In this document: in pieces, positions 1 to 13,059 of the stretch
Numbering within the stretch: position 1 is the first letter of the stretch
Layout: each line of letters starts with the position of its first letter
NCBI GenBank assembly: GCA_039619475.1
Contig: CM077116.1
Coordinates: forward strand, 249,373,440 to 249,437,439
Reading direction: 5' to 3'
Length of the DNA stretch: 64,000 nucleotides
Origin: Icerya purchasi
Lineage: Eukaryota > Arthropoda > Insecta > Hemiptera > Monophlebidae
Notes under the pieces: generated by a model
Databases searched by the model: none
The model's input: only the letters and a program-made list of their open reading frames with translations
What the model was told of the DNA's origin: nothing
Translations under genes and position numbers: made by a program

Positions 1-1147
1 AACTGCTTTCGTCGCTGTTATACCCAAGTCCAAACTGCGTCAGTGTAAATGTACCTGCACGTTGAATGTGACATATACCTCAGATCGTGAAAGTTGTAGA
101 GTAGGAGGTTTTTTATTTTAATTAATAGAAAGTTGCAACTGTCTCTGGGCTCTTTTATCTACTTTACATCATATAATATTTAAATATAATAATGGAAATC
201 ATGATAATTTTATTTTTCATTTAAAACGTACAAATTACGAAGTAACAAAGTAATAAAAGAATAATGCCGAAATAAATTTGAAAATATTTACGATGGCAGT
301 AGTAATAGTAATAAATATAAATGAGAGGACTAAATCACCTGGCGGCGCCAAGTGTAAATGAACCGGTAGAGATTACATTTTTATATTTGGTTTTATATGC
401 GGAGACTTTTGCATGAATTTATATGCGCCCAACTCTCTGAAATGAGTACGTATATTTCTTCAAAATAAAATGGTAAAGGTAAAAAAGAAATGGCCTCGTA
501 TTACGGAATAGACGACCGGTTATATTTTTACGTCGTCATATTAGAAGAAAATAAATAAATAATGGCTGAAATTTTCTATTTCCATTTGTTGCTTTTTTTC
601 TTTTTTGACTTTACCTCTTCGACCGGTCTCTTGTTCCGGTTCATTGTTTTGGAACATTCAGCTGCTGAGGATGGAAAAAGCAACGGAGAAAAAAGAAAAA
701 AGTAGATGCCGCACGAAAACAGCATCGACTCCGTATTTTCTGGCACGATCGGCAAAAGGCATTTTCAATTTCCTTTTTAGTTAAACTTTAAATAATACAT
801 TATCGATGCACATCTTCTTCTCTTCCTTCTCGTCCACTCTTCTCTCTGTTCTCTAGCGCGTCGCTTGGTAATTTTTCTACTTCTGTCCGCTCTTCCTTTG
901 CTCTATTTTACATTTTCTCATTTTCTCACTAATATTGAAATTACCGTTAGCTTTGTAGCAACACAAAATTCAACCTTTATGCATGCGAAAAGAATAGAAC
1001 ATCTGCATAAAATTTTCTCTCATTCTTTTACCTGGTATTTTATTACTTCGAGCAAATACACATATAGGCAACGGCCTCTAATGTTTAGACAGAATATCCT
1101 AAATACGTACGCATTTATCATTAAATTAATAATAACAGCGGGACCTG

Positions 1148-1178
<31 letters not shown>

Positions 1179-1709
1179 TTAAATGAAGGCTAAAAACGAT
1201 AAAGAATAAGTAACCGTGACCGTGAGCGAAGTAATCTTTCAATTGTGCGATCATTAGTATTATAGAAACAAATTCGTTGACTGCGTGATTGTTTGACATG
1301 GAAAAATCTTACAGCCGAGGGTCTGTAGTAGCAACAATTCAAAATTCAGTTCGGAATACTATGGTATATTCAAAAGGTATTTTTCTTAAGGAAAAAGTCT
1401 AAATTACTGTTTCCAAGTGACGCTACGTTTCAAGAGGTATTACTACTAAGGGCGGAGTTGACTGTTATGATTTAAATTAATTCAGAATGCTAAGATAACA
1501 CTTTAAGAACTGCGTTACTGAGGGGATAGCTAACTGTTGGAATACATCGATTAATCTAGCTATCTTCAAACTAGGCGTTTTCAACTGCTCCGAAGATACT
1601 AGAACAAATTAATCCGGCACCGAAAAGCAAAAATCAAATTTACGAAACTCATCAAAAATTTATAAACTGAATTACAATCATCTCAATAAAAATAGGAAAA
1701 TGTAATAAA
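1..1709. other. AT-rich intergenic sequence, no gene recognised
   Basis: No reading frame here resembles a known protein on either strand. The only structure noted is an A-run at about 1148-1176, which may be the tail of an old retroposed sequence whose body I cannot identify. Confidence 0.5.
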
Positions 1710-3600
1710 TTAATGTCCTCCATGTACAACGATTTCATCTCATGGAATTGCAACGGCTGCTATCAACGACTCGAAGAACTTAAAGTTCTAATATTTCAAT
1801 ACAACCCTGTTGTGTTTTGTTTACAAGAAGCGCACTTGAAGAAAAATCGCTTTATACCTGAATAATTATGTCATGAAATAGCGCATGTAGGTTGCTTATT
1901 AGCGGTTAGATGTACGCTGCAAGCCAATTCCTATTCATAGTAATCTACAAATTCTGGCAGCTACCATCTGTTTTTTAAAAAATCCGATAAGCCTATGTAC
2001 AGCTTATTTCCCTCCTCGTGAATATAAAATATTCACCATTATCAGTGGCATACCGTCTCCATTTATTACGGCGGGAAATTTCAATGCGCACAGTCCCGCA
2101 TCGAGGGAAGTTCAAAATATAATAAGATACTAGAAAAAGTCATCGCTTCGCATAATTTATATCTCCTAATCATCAACACCTTGACTCATTATAATTTCTC
2201 CTACTCTATATTTTGATTATTTGCACACCGCAGTTCAGTAGCTCACTTCGGGCGGTCCATACTCATGTCGCGACCTAGCTGGTAGCGATCGTACACCAAT
2301 TATTGTTTGCAACAAAATTGCCCCGTTCAAAATCATTTAGAAGCTTCAGTTGTTAACGAAGTCGGTATTTAAAAAAAAAAAACCGACTGGGAAAAATATG
2401 CGGCTCTCGAGATTTTATTAGCATCATGGACGATGACATAAACATTTTCGAATCAATTAGTTTCATTCGCTGCAAATTGTGCGTCGTACTTAAACACAAA
2501 TTGTTCGACTAACAACACATAGGTTTTAAAATTCGTACCCCGGTGAACTGTAAAATCGCAATTAAAAATCGCCGTGGAGCTTTAAAAGCTTCGAAGTCGA
2601 ATCCATCCGAAGCGATAACCAGGTGGGGAATTTCGTAGATTACGTGCGAAAGCTAGAGATGGACGCTTAAACAGGCAAAACGAAACTCGTGAAGAAAATA
2701 TATATCATCGATAAATGCTTCCACGCCCATTAAATCCGTGCGGCAAACGATCAGATCCATCGAGAAAAATTCAAATTTTCCCGTCCGTCCAGTTTGTTAA
2801 TCAACGATAAAATGATTACGGGTGATAATCAGATCATTAACAACTTTGCTTCGCACTTCTCAGACACTTCTTCAGCGACAAAAATCTTTCCCTCAGATTC
2901 CGTCTAATTAAAGACAAATTGGACTTTGACGACGCTGATTTTTCTTCAGCAAACACTAAGGATTATAATGCGACTATAACTCTTTAAGAATTGCAATCTT
3001 CCATCGATAAAGTGACGCCTGTTGCAATTTTCCACATCATTCTGCTGCGAAAGGCACATCACGATATGTTGGATAATATATACTAGTGTTATTTTCAATA
3101 ACATTTGGCTCACTGGTCATTTCCCTTCTAAGTGGAGATTGGCTACAATTATTTCCCTGCTGAAGACAAATAAAAATCCTCTTCTCCTAGATGGCTATCA
3201 CTCTATGTTTCATTAACGTCGGTACTACCTGAAGTTTCGGAAAGAATTGTCAAAAATAGGCTCTCATGGAAATTTGAGAGTGAAAACCTTTTGAGTCAAC
3301 ACTCGATTAATTTTTATACTTACAAAGTGCTATCCATGACTGTTTCGCCAAGAAACGCCACCTGTTTGCTGTGTTCTTCGATTGCTCCATGGCATTTGAT
3401 GTTACATGGCGCTACAAAATTTTAAAAACTTCACATACTATCGGTTTCGGAGGTCGCCGATCTATATTCAACCGGGAATTCCTTAAAAATCGTCAATTCA
3501 TAATCCGACTGGGCAGTAAACTCTCAGACCGTGAAATAAAGCTAACAAAATCTTTTCCTTTTTCTTTTATTAAAAATTCGCGGTGTTAATCGTCCTTACG
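1710..3600 (+). pseudogene. Jockey-like non-LTR retrotransposon relic (endonuclease + reverse transcriptase)
   Basis: Degenerate LINE on the plus strand. Near 1735-1860 the reading SWNCNG...RLEELK...NPVVFCLQEAHLK matches the first motif block of an AP-type (EEP) endonuclease. Near 1990-2110 AYFPPREYKIF...PSPFITAGNFNAHSP matches its FNAHSP block. From about 3095, WLTGHFPSKWRLATIISLLK and, near 3371-3590, FFDCSMAFDVTWRYKIL...FLKNRQF match the start and motif A region of a Jockey-clade reverse transcriptase. The blocks lie in different frames separated by stops, and the region that should carry the YADD active site is missing. The order endonuclease then reverse transcriptase is normal for the family. 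It is clearly dead; the Jockey clade is inferred from the shape of the motifs. Confidence 0.8.
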
Positions 3601-3669
3601 GAGCGTCGTAACACCTGTTTATGTACGCTCTAGTTATATGAGAATGCAGGTGGTTTTTAAATTATTATA

Positions 3670-3905
3670 TTCAGAACGTTAGTGTACACACGCAAGACTA
3701 CACTTTGCACTGATTAGTAAATGTTTGATTTATCGATATACGAATTGTTTCGCTACGTACCAACCAGCGCACATACGATTGTGTACTTGTTGCCATTACC
3801 TTCCACGTGATTGTTAGTGGTTAGTTAAATTTTTATAATAATTTCTGTTGTGTCGCTCAAGACTTCCGTAACGGAAACTAAGCGCTCCAGCAATTGTGCT
3901 ATCGC
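3670..3905 (-). repeat. tRNA-derived SINE copy (minus strand)
   Basis: Read on the minus strand, the head (about 3905-3850) is a degraded tRNA-like sequence that contains GCGATAGCACAATTG and CTTCCGTTACGGAAGTC. The body then matches the copy at 52975-53165, including a shared GTGCGCTGGTTGGTA-type block. The B box is damaged in this copy. It represents a dispersed repeat, not a tRNA gene. Confidence 0.6.
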
Positions 3906-4046
3906 GACGACATTGAAGTCACATAGTCGATCAATTTTCAATAACTGTTCAAGCGTACAGTCGGTATCGAATAAAATTTCCATAGCTCAGAGAAATCTGA
4001 TCCTGATTATCAAAGGAAACTGCGTCAACGACTTCACGTCGGAATT

Positions 4047-4330
4047 TTGCCGCTGATTTATATAGCGTCGTGTGCCCGAATCATGATAAAATTTTTTGGA
4101 CACTTCATGAGAGGTGAAAAATACAAGTTACTGCTGACAATAATAAAGGGCATGATGATAGAAGAAAGAAGAAATCCGGGAAGAAGAAAGACCGCTTGGA
4201 TAGATAATATAAAAAATTGTACCGAAATTAAGAGAACAGAAAATCTAGTCAAAATAGCAAAAGATCGTAATCAATTTCAACAGATAATCCAATCCATTCA
4301 TGATGATTAAGCAACACCCGAATCGGGTGG
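4047..4330 (+). pseudogene. C-terminal fragment of a LINE reverse transcriptase ORF
   Basis: The frame at 4047-4310 reads FGHFMRGEKYKLLLTIIKG followed by EERRNPGRRKTAWIDNIKN. The pattern GH-x-MR...YxLLxxIxxG...GRRxxxWxxNI is the conserved C-terminal end of many insect endonuclease/reverse transcriptase ORFs of the RTE/CR1 type. Only this end remains: the polymerase domain is absent and the next sequence upstream is a SINE. The match rests on one motif, so the clade is uncertain. Confidence 0.6.
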
Positions 4331-4639
4331 CACGAGAAGAAGAATAAGACCGAATCATGCCGATGATTAGTTTTTAACAATATATTTTTCCCGATAAAGG
4401 TAAATCTGTTTAAATTCGAGTCATCGGAAAAAGTTATGGATGATCAAGAACATTGTAAACGTACCGAGTTGCTTCGTACTATTAGCAAAATTACAATCAG
4501 ATCTTCATCCCACTCGTAATAGAACGGTAGAAAACAATAGGAATTGTTTTCAAAAAAAAAAAAAAAAAAGCACATCATGTAGTCATAAATATTTGGCGTG
4601 AAAGGTGAAATAATCAGAGTTTAACTTATTAAACTAAAA

Positions 4640-4915
4640 AGTAAAATAAGTCCCATATATCTTTGATAAGGTGGATTGTGAAGTTAAGCTTTTCATAATG
4701 GTAGTAAGCCTAATGGACTTGATGAGAGTACTGGCGCCAGTTTCTTTCTACTTTTGGATTATACGCATTTACTTTCCCCCAGATAATTCTCTGGTACCGA
4801 ATTCTATTTCAGATTAGGTATAATAAACCTGGGAGCGATTTAGATTCGCAAACAAATCTCGAACCCGTAACCTATTATTACCATGTTCCTTAACCACTGG
4901 GCTATCGCACTGCCT
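4640..4915 (-). repeat. tRNA-derived SINE, second family
   Basis: On the minus strand, from about 4915, the sequence starts GGCAGTGCGATAGCCCAGTG, which resembles an A box. It is followed about 35 bp later by ACGGGTTCGAGATT, a good RNA polymerase III B box. The acceptor stem does not pair, so it is not a functional tRNA. The body downstream differs from the SINEs at 3.7 and 53 kb. Confidence 0.6.
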
Positions 4916-5284
4916 TTATTAAACTGAAGAAATCGTTAAATATAGAATTTTACGTCAATCAATCAACACCCCACCACGGTATAATATTTCCCAGAGAAAA
5001 AAAACAAAAAAACAAACAAGCTAGGAACCTCTTCAAAAATGATTTCATCTAATATCTGCGAATTTCTTGAACACTCGGTTTTCCTGACACAACCTGTCAT
5101 TTTTATTTTAAGCTCTACCTGTATACACTTATGAGAAACGTTCAAAGTATCAATAACGATACAATTACTATTCAAGTAAAGAAGAGACAAAAATTTCAGA
5201 CCATTATATAGTTAGTGGCGCACTTTGCTTAGATAGGGACGAGAGGACACGACGAATGTTAATTCACGTGAAATTTGTTTGAAT
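4916..5284. other. Intergenic, nothing recognised
   Basis: Short AT-rich spacer between a SINE and a LINE. The longest open frames have no recognisable similarity. Confidence 0.4.
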
Positions 5285-7800
5285 GTAAACTTGTTAAAAG
5301 ATAAAATAAATCCTTATAACTGGCAGGATCTGCTAGAGAAGAGAAGAGTTGAAGAAATAGTAACTAATCTAAAAGTAATATTTAATAAACTTTATGACGA
5401 TTGCAGATTTACAAGACAGACATAGAGGGAAAGGAGATGCAATCCTATTGCAGCTTGGATGAACAGAAAAATATTGAACTTCGTACATATTAGAGACCAA
5501 CACTACAAAAGATGTAAAGGGAATAATACTAATAGGAGATATAAAGAACTATATAAGAAATACAGGAAATTAGTAAAGCAAGAAATAAGGCAAGAAAAAG
5601 AAAAATATTACCAACAGGAATTACAAAAAGCGAAAAATAACATTAAAAAAACCTGGAAGATAATAGATCAAATAGTATGTAAAAAAAAAACTGCAATCAT
5701 AGATGAGGTTATAGGGGTGAACTTCGATGGATACCGGAATGCGGCTAATAAATTTCAAAATTACTATGTGGAGGATATAAAAAAAACGAAAACTGAAACA
5801 TAATTGTGGTATTAGCTTTATTAAGACCGACTATATTAATACAACGATTACGTCATTTTACATTCCACAAGCTACGAATGATGCGATAGAAACCATAATT
5901 AAAAAAATGAAGCCGAATAAAGCTCAATGGTACGGCGGTATCCGAGTGAAAGATGTAATTTCACACGTAAAAAAGCTTGCTCCATTGTTAACAAAAATAA
6001 TTAATGAATCGGTAAAAGAAGGTAAATTCCTCAAGGAGTTTTTAATAGGGATAATAAGACCAATATACAAAATCGGAGATAAAAACTCTGTGAAAACTAT
6101 AGAACAATTACATTAATTTCAATTATTGCGAAAGATTATGTAGGTCATCACCTTAAAATGTACCTGGAAGAGAACAATCTAATATTTCATAACCAATCTG
6201 GGTTTAGAAAGGGGAAATCTACGATAACACTGCTCGGGACATTTACATCTGATATAAATAAAGGGTTAGCATCCAGAAAACAATTTCTGGTAATTTTTTT
6301 AGTTCTTACTAAGGCTTTTGATTTAGTTGATAGGGAAATTTTGATAGAGTATTTAATTAAAATTTGCAATAACAGGGAAATTTCTCAATTGGTTTAGAGG
6401 TTATTTACATGAAATGGAATGCTTAGTGAAAGTTGGGAATGAATATAGCGATATAGGGAAAACGAAATATGGAGTAGGACAAGGAACTATATTAGCCCCG
6501 TTACTGTTTCTAATTAACCTGAACTCCGTCCAAAACTGTGTTACGAATGCCAAAATTTACCCATATGCCGACGATATTGCTCTGGTAATGGAACACCGAG
6601 ACGTAGAAATTGCGAAAAGAATGCTTCAAGAGGACTTGAATAAGGTCTGCAGATGGGTACACGGCAAAAAATTAGTAATAAATGCCACAAAAATCAAAAT
6701 TTATGTATGTAAGAGCATCAAGTAGATTTAGAAAGTTCATTCCCAAAATAGTATTGCGGAATGTAGATTGCCTTCATGGAGCGGAAGTTTGCTGTTGTGA
6801 CCCGATAGAAACGGTTGATAATTTTAAGTATCTTGGAATTACATTTGATAAGGAGTTAACATGGAGAGGTCACATTGAGAATATTGCGAGGAAAACCAGG
6901 CAGACACGATACCGGCTTTATACAAATTAAAACAGGTTATGAATTACAAAACCATGAGATTATATTTCGACTCATTAATAATGTATAGAATATCAGATAC
7001 GGAATTGAAATTTGTGGGGAGGCAAAAAAAAAAAAAAACAACGGAATTAAGGAAAATTAATAAGCTACAAAAAAGATGTTTAAAAATAATTTTATCGAAC
7101 TGGAGAAATACGAATCTCACAACGGATACTACTTTTGGTGGGATAATAATAAAGAAATGTCTCCAAAAATGTTTTTTTTTTTATTACAGTAAACTATTAA
7201 GATATAAAACAGAAAAAAGAATATTACCGACAAGGGAAAAGGTTTATGACAATAAAAACTATGACAAATTATCTATTATAAGACCTAAAGGGGTTAACAA
7301 TAAAATTGACAATGTTGAAGAGGAAATTTGAAGTCAAATTTTAGGTCACATACCAAAGGAAATTAAAGACGAAGACAATTTGAAAATATGAAAAGACAAA
7401 ATTAAAATTTGGTTGATAGCGTGGTGCAAAGATTGAGAAAATAATAGACGAAGGAAAGAAACAATGAGAATAATTATAAATAAGGTACATAAAAAATTAA
7501 ATAAGGTACATAAAAAAAAAAAAAAAAAATGCACGGTAGCTCCTTTCTTTAGCTGCATACCTTTTGGCTTAATATTGCTTTAGAATGTGTGTTGGGCATG
7601 AATGTATTTTTTTTTTAAATGAGATGTAATTCAGTGAAAATAAAAGCTAAAGTATAATTAAGTAATAGATATATAAGATCAATATAATAATGTGTTAGCA
7701 TTAAGATGTATCTATATTTGTGAATAAACGATATAATTATGTTGGGAACCCATAGACGGGCATTTGTCTTGTGGGACCCGCAAATTATTTAAAAAACAAA
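5285..7800 (+). pseudogene. Non-LTR retrotransposon relic with reverse transcriptase and 3' end
   Basis: A LINE broken into at least six frames. From about 5285 the linker region reads LLKDKINPYNWQDLLEKRR, then AWMNRKILNF and a Lys-rich helical stretch (5459-5803). Reverse transcriptase follows: GIIRPIYKIGDKNS (about 6045), NQSGFRKGKST (about 6190), a motif A relic LTKAFDLVD (about 6305), GVGQGTILAPLLFLIN (about 6470) and YADDIALV (about 6565). The post-polymerase thumb has FKYLGITFDKELTW and KLQKRCLKIIL (up to about 7330). The 3' region carries A-rich runs and a GACGGG...CTTGTGGG hairpin near 7752-7780. The endonuclease domain is missing, consistent with 5' truncation. The clade is probably CR1/Daphne-like, but I cannot be sure. 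It is not functional. Confidence 0.85.
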
Positions 7801-9949
7801 AAACTACATAAACACGATTTTACCACATAAATCGAATTTCTTTAATTTTAACCACGTTCCGAGGAAATGATCTGCGTAGTGTATCGACGTTGTACTTGTT
7901 TAGCAGCGCGATTAAATCGAGAAAAAATAAAAATAAATGAATCTCAAGATTATAATGCAAGACGAAAAAAGTTATTTTAGCTTTCGGATATCTTTTCAGG
8001 TCAGTGTTTTAGAGACAGTGCATAACATCGAGCGCTGATATTTTAAATTGCAGATTCTACGTAATGACGACAACACATTTTTATTGTCGGTCGAACTTCC
8101 CACTTTGCGGGTTTTTTTCGGAATTTCTGCTACGAACGTTGTCAATAATCGACTTTCCCCGCAAAAATTAATACAAATAATCTCACTGAAGTTTTTACAG
8201 GTGCGTAAACTCGGTATAATCAGTAATCTCTTGCTCCCCGAGTCGCTCATTTTTTTTTTTTTATTTTTATTTTTATTTTTTTTATTATTTTAACTCCGCT
8301 GTACCTTCGCTTATTACATCGATAAATACGGAGGAGCGAACACGATATTTTTTTCGATAAAAAGTTTCCTATTTAAGGCAGCATATATTTATTTCGGAAT
8401 GTTATTTGTTACAAATAAAGTGACGACTACGCGAAATTTCCAAATCGCGCATTTACACGTACCGATTAAAGTGACCTTCTTTTGAAATCAGCTTTCATCT
8501 GAATTTTGGGCGAAAAATAAATCTGAACGTTGAAACTTTTAAATGTTAACTGGGAAATTTTCAAAAACGGGAAAACATTTTTTATCAATACTTCTGCGTG
8601 TGCATGCGGTTGCTTATTTCTACGTTTAACGGGAAAAAATTGGAAAAAGTTTTTCCGCTTTCCTTCTAAAAGGCTAGTTTAGAAGATTAGAAAATTTGTG
8701 CCGACATTAGTAGGAAGACTGTTCTCCTTTTTTTACTTACTTAAATTCGGCTGCTGTTTGTTCTGAATTCTTTAAATTTTTATCAAATTTCTTTTAGTTT
8801 TGTTTTGGAAATGTTCGGTTGTTTTGCGTTTATTCTTACTCTTTAGGTTGTATAAAATTCGGAAGCGGCAAAAACTGTTGAAAAGTTAACCTTTTTCCGA
8901 TTCGGCTAAAAGTGTGTTCAAAAGGGTTATCGAAAATACTCAAAACTCGAACGTATGAGATTATTTTAAAGCGAAAAATCAAAATTATTACTACGCGGAT
9001 AATATATAATGGTGTTTTGCCTTTTTTTGAAATTACAAATAAAACGGCTATTTTTGTACGGAGTTATTATTTAATAGCGCTACACCGCGAAAAAACCGGA
9101 AAAGAAAGAGAAGATAAAAACGAACAAATGTGCATATTATTATTATTTTTCTTTTAATTTTTGCTCGGAGGCTTTTACCATTTGATATCCCGGCTCAGAA
9201 AATGTAAAACGAGAAAAATTACTTCGACATAAAATTATCTAATGTTGCAAAAGGGATTTATATATTTTTCATTATTGTACCTAATGCGCAGAACTAGTCA
9301 AGATCTTATTTCACTTATTTTGAAACAATTAACAATGTCGAGGGCCAAATTAAATGAAGAAGAAAAATATTTGTCGGAGGCCTAGAATGATGCAGTAAAA
9401 AAAAAAAGGTGGAGAGATGGTGTACGCGGATGTGTATCATCTCCCTGTTAATAAGGATACGATGTATCGAAGATGAACAGGTTTTTGCGAAGGAAGTCTT
9501 CCGAATTCACCGAAGAGGGTCGGTGTTTCTTAAATCGGTAGCAGGTGAAAAACGAATATTATAAAACCGTTACGTAACAATCACAAATAAGATTTTGCGT
9601 TTATTGCGATAAATACTTCTTAACAATATCAAAAAATCTTTTAAACTACCGAAAAATAATTCAGCGATCTCGCTTCGGTATATTAATAACGGATCTCGAA
9701 ACATCCGTAAAAAGTAACTGTTATTTTAGCAGCAGACCGTAATGCTGTTGTTAATTTTCTTTGAAGGTTTTAGAAACCGGTTGCCACGGTGATTGTATGC
9801 TGTAACGTATCAGGCAAAAATCTGGAATGTAATTTTAACAATTAATAGTTAATTTTTTTAATTATACAAAATTATATAAGAGAAAAAAAAAAAACAAAAA
9901 AAAAAAATTATCAGTCAGCATGGTTAAGGTACGGATAATTATGATTTAC
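7801..9949. other. AT-rich intergenic sequence, no gene recognised
   Basis: Open frames near 7996-8293 and 8912-9157 lie in T/A-rich sequence without protein-like composition or recognisable motifs. A T-rich low-complexity tract sits at about 8249-8290. Confidence 0.4.
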
Positions 9950-10653
9950 ATTTGCATAATACTAAATTCAAAACGAAGAAATCAGATTTTAAATTTGTAA
10001 CATTCTGTATTTTTCACTTAGCGCTCTCTATTCCTGTAACACGTTATGTTTCGCGCTTTTTTGAACTTTTTTTTTTAAAACATTGAAGCTTTCGGCGACC
10101 GAATTAATTTTTCTCTGAAGCGGTCCTTTTTATATGCATATATGTTTAAGGTACGTTTTGGCTTCCTCAGCTGTTTTACTCAGACTACTACGTGAATATC
10201 ATTTTTTTTTGCTGATTTCGACCCAAAAGAGCAGGGCGGTTATATCATTTTTTAGCTGTAACTTTTTGATTTTATGAAAGAATTTCAGCGTTTTGATATT
10301 TTAAATTTCATTTTTAAACGGTTCTTATTTATTTATTATTTTATTTTTTATTTTTTTTCTTCATCTATAGGTAATTCTTCCGTCTTTTTAAAGGGTTATC
10401 CGCGATTAGATGAATTTTTTCAGCGTGATTTTTGGGGTCGTTTTAAATTCCTTATTATATATTATATTCTTGATGAGTTTTTTTTTTTGCTTGTTTTTTT
10501 TGCCGCCCAGGGTAATCGGTTAGCTCGAATGTGTACATTGTCATGGATAGAAGTTTAATTATAATTTATAATTCAATTTTGAAGATCATAGTCAAACCGT
10601 TTGTAATTTATATTTTAATTGAATAATTGTATCGCCTCTAAACCATCTTGTTA
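9950..10653 (+). repeat. Diverged dispersed repeat, left part (partner at 46140-47200)
   Basis: Several blocks occur in the same order near 46.1-47.1 kb. They include an ATAATACTAAATTC-type block at about 9957, GATTTTATGAAAGA at about 10268, GTCGTTTTAAATTCCTTATT at about 10437, GGTAATCGGTTAG at about 10511 and AACCATCTTGTTA at 10641-10653. Indels between blocks show the two copies are old. The copy here is split by the MITE at 10654-11803 and resumes at 11807. Its nature is unknown; no coding potential is evident. Confidence 0.75.
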
Positions 10654-11803
10654 AGCCTAGTACACACCAGTGTAGACCATGTTGCGCGATTGTCTCTAGA
10701 CGGCTTCCTATAGACTGTCTAGAGACACCGTTCTTTGTCTTGTCTAGCGTCCACATTACGATGTGAATTTCTCAGTCTCATCTTCGCCGTCTACCATGTA
10801 GGAAATTGTTTTGTGTGGAATGAGTTCCTGCTTAGTACTAATTACTAGAGATTCGCAAATCAACTCCGCTAGAGGAGTTGGATATATATGTGTCCGTTCC
10901 GACTGCGGATATATATCCGCTTCTCAACTCCAACTCCGGCGGAGTTATCTCATATCCAGCGTATAATCACACTCTTCGTTACGTATTTAACTCCAACTCC
11001 GCGCAGCACTCCGAACGCACAAAGCAACAAAATGTCTTTGAACATGGTGCGCATTTTCTTCGCGCAGTTCCGATTTACCGACAGCGGATGAAAAACTCAC
11101 TCACACATACATACTGTTTTCTGCTAAATAGGATATTTCTTATCAATAAGCATAAAATAGCTAGTTAGAATCGCGTCAAATAACACATAGCATTAAATTC
11201 GTGGATCATATTACTCATTCCAATTTGAAAATTTTAAATCACACCGCGCTATTATCCCTCAATCCTGCTGTCTACGAACACGATATAATTCCGTGAAACA
11301 GTAATGATAAGGCAAATTTTGACAGTTGCACGCGCAGCTGTCGCCTTTCGGAGTGGAGATATATCAAATCACTTCGCCAGAAGTGAATTCAACTGTGTCC
11401 GGAATGACAATATTTGTTCGTTGTGCGACGTTTTTCGGAGTTGTGATATATGGTCGGAGATATATCCGACTGTTGCCGGAGATATATCCGACTGTGTCCG
11501 ACCACGGATATGTTTCCGAGGATATAACTGTGTCCGGAGTTACCCATGCCTACTAATTACAGCTAGAGACAGACTGGGACGTGTTTCGCCTCTAGACGCC
11601 GAGTGACGTCCACACTGTCAAAATGTTGCGCAACAAGTCTAAAGTTTCATGCAGTCTCCCATTCCGACCGGGAGACCTGAGACCTGCGATTTTTGGTTTC
11701 GCAACAGGCCCGTAGACGGGGATTGGTCTATAGACATGTCTATATAAAAACCAGAGACACGTCTTCAAAATCGCGCAACATGTCTACTAGTGTATACTAG
11801 TCA
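10654..11803. mobile_element. Nonautonomous DNA transposon (MITE), TTA target duplication, Harbinger-like
   Basis: Terminal inverted repeats of about 35 bp: the left end runs AGCCTAGTACACACCAGTGT and the right end, reverse-complemented, runs TGACTAGTATACACTAGT, with both continuing to CATGTTGCGCGATT. TTA flanks both ends (10651-10653 and 11804-11806). The related repeat at 47.1 kb has the uninterrupted sequence with a single TTA, which fixes both boundaries. The interior holds repeated GGAGATATATCCGACTG-type and CTCCAACTCCG-type motifs and no transposase. TTA duplications suggest the PIF/Harbinger superfamily, but no transposase supports it. Confidence 0.75.
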
Positions 11804-11806
11804 TTA

Positions 11807-12110
11807 GGATTCCGTACATTGTGCACATATGTGTATACGGCGAATTCTAAAAACGATCGTCCCGTTCTGAATTCAGGATTAAATAGAAATCGGATCGGGG
11901 TTTGTGCTAATAACGAATGCAAATTTTACTATCCGTACCAGCAACTATATAGTTGTTTGTTTTTTAACGGATTTTTCGTAACTGGCTTTAGAATCGCTTC
12001 TATTAATCCCGCTACGATACTACTAGATCCTATACCGGAGTGTGGGGAAATTCTCGCGTTCCTTACATCTGGTTCAGTAAAAACGTGATCTCTTCGATTC
12101 TACTAGATTT
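11807..12110 (+). repeat. Diverged dispersed repeat, right part
   Basis: Continuation of the repeat interrupted by the MITE. ATTCCGTACATT immediately follows the TTA, as it does at about 47112 in the partner. Similarity beyond the first 30 bp is weaker (a TCTGGTTCAGT block near 12070 against TCTGGTTCGGT near 47166), so the right boundary is approximate. Confidence 0.55.
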
Positions 12111-12930
12111 TCGGATAATCTGCTGTTAAGCTGCGAGGGATGGAAAGGTATACGCATTTTACATTATTCAATCACCGCGGACAGTTTTAACGATAAATGT
12201 TAGGCAAGCCTTACCGGTAAGCGCTGTTAGGCGCGGTCAAATTGCAAAAACTGACTTTGACACACGAATGCAGTTTATCTCAGTTAATAGTAGTTGCTGC
12301 GAAAGTATAGTTGTTCACAAGATGAAGCTCAAGATGAGCGCCTGGTGAAATTGTAAAAATAATGCTCAAGATGAGTAAATGATTGGTACTGATGCAGACC
12401 GCATACAGTGAAAAAATATTATAGTGCTTATAGCTCTCACTTTTTTTCTCGGGACCGAGGACGGAAATGCTTTTCCTGAGAGCTAATTCACTCTACCGAA
12501 AATTACTATTAATTTCATTTGCTAAAAGAAAAGAATGCACGACATAACTGCATTCAGATCAATATGACTAGTATATAAAGTGAACGAGACCATTAGCACA
12601 AATACAAGCAAATCTTTTAAAATTCACATAAATAAAATACGAGTACACATAAAACACCCCCACTGTAAACTATCTACTTATCCTGTTTTTTCCACTTTAC
12701 TCGCTCGATAATCGGATTGATATCAGGTTGGCGCTAATGGCTACATTAGAGTCTCTTTAAGATTTCTCATTGCTGCGCTTCCGTCTTTTTTAAATCTTTC
12801 CACCAGCTTATTTTTGTTTCCTTTGGTCCTGTTTTTATTTTCCGTACTTCTCGTTTCTCTTCTCATTACTTCTTGTCAACTTAAAATATTACAGTGCAAT
12901 TGTCGCAGCTTTAGGGCGAATAAAAATTAT
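12111..12930. other. Intergenic, nothing recognised
   Basis: No protein-like reading frame and no structural repeat apart from short AAGATGAG motifs near 12315-12375. Confidence 0.4.
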
Positions 12931-12932
12931 CT

Positions 12933-13002
12933 TATAATAAAATAAACTTTAATAACAAACAATATATCTATATTGTTTGTTATTAAAGTTTATTTTATTA
13001 TA
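12933..13002. repeat. Perfect 34 bp-arm hairpin with 2 bp loop
   Basis: The arm at 12933-12966 is exactly complementary to 12969-13002, with a TC loop. The arms are pure A/T apart from a few C/G positions. The words AAAAATTATCTT and GCAGCTTT occur on both sides just outside the hairpin, in the same orientation. It may be a small foldback element or a fold-over produced at a replication fork. Confidence 0.9.
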
Positions 13003-13059
13003 CCATTTTAACAAACAGGATGTATTCATCTACAAAAATTATCTTGCAGCTTTGCTGGA

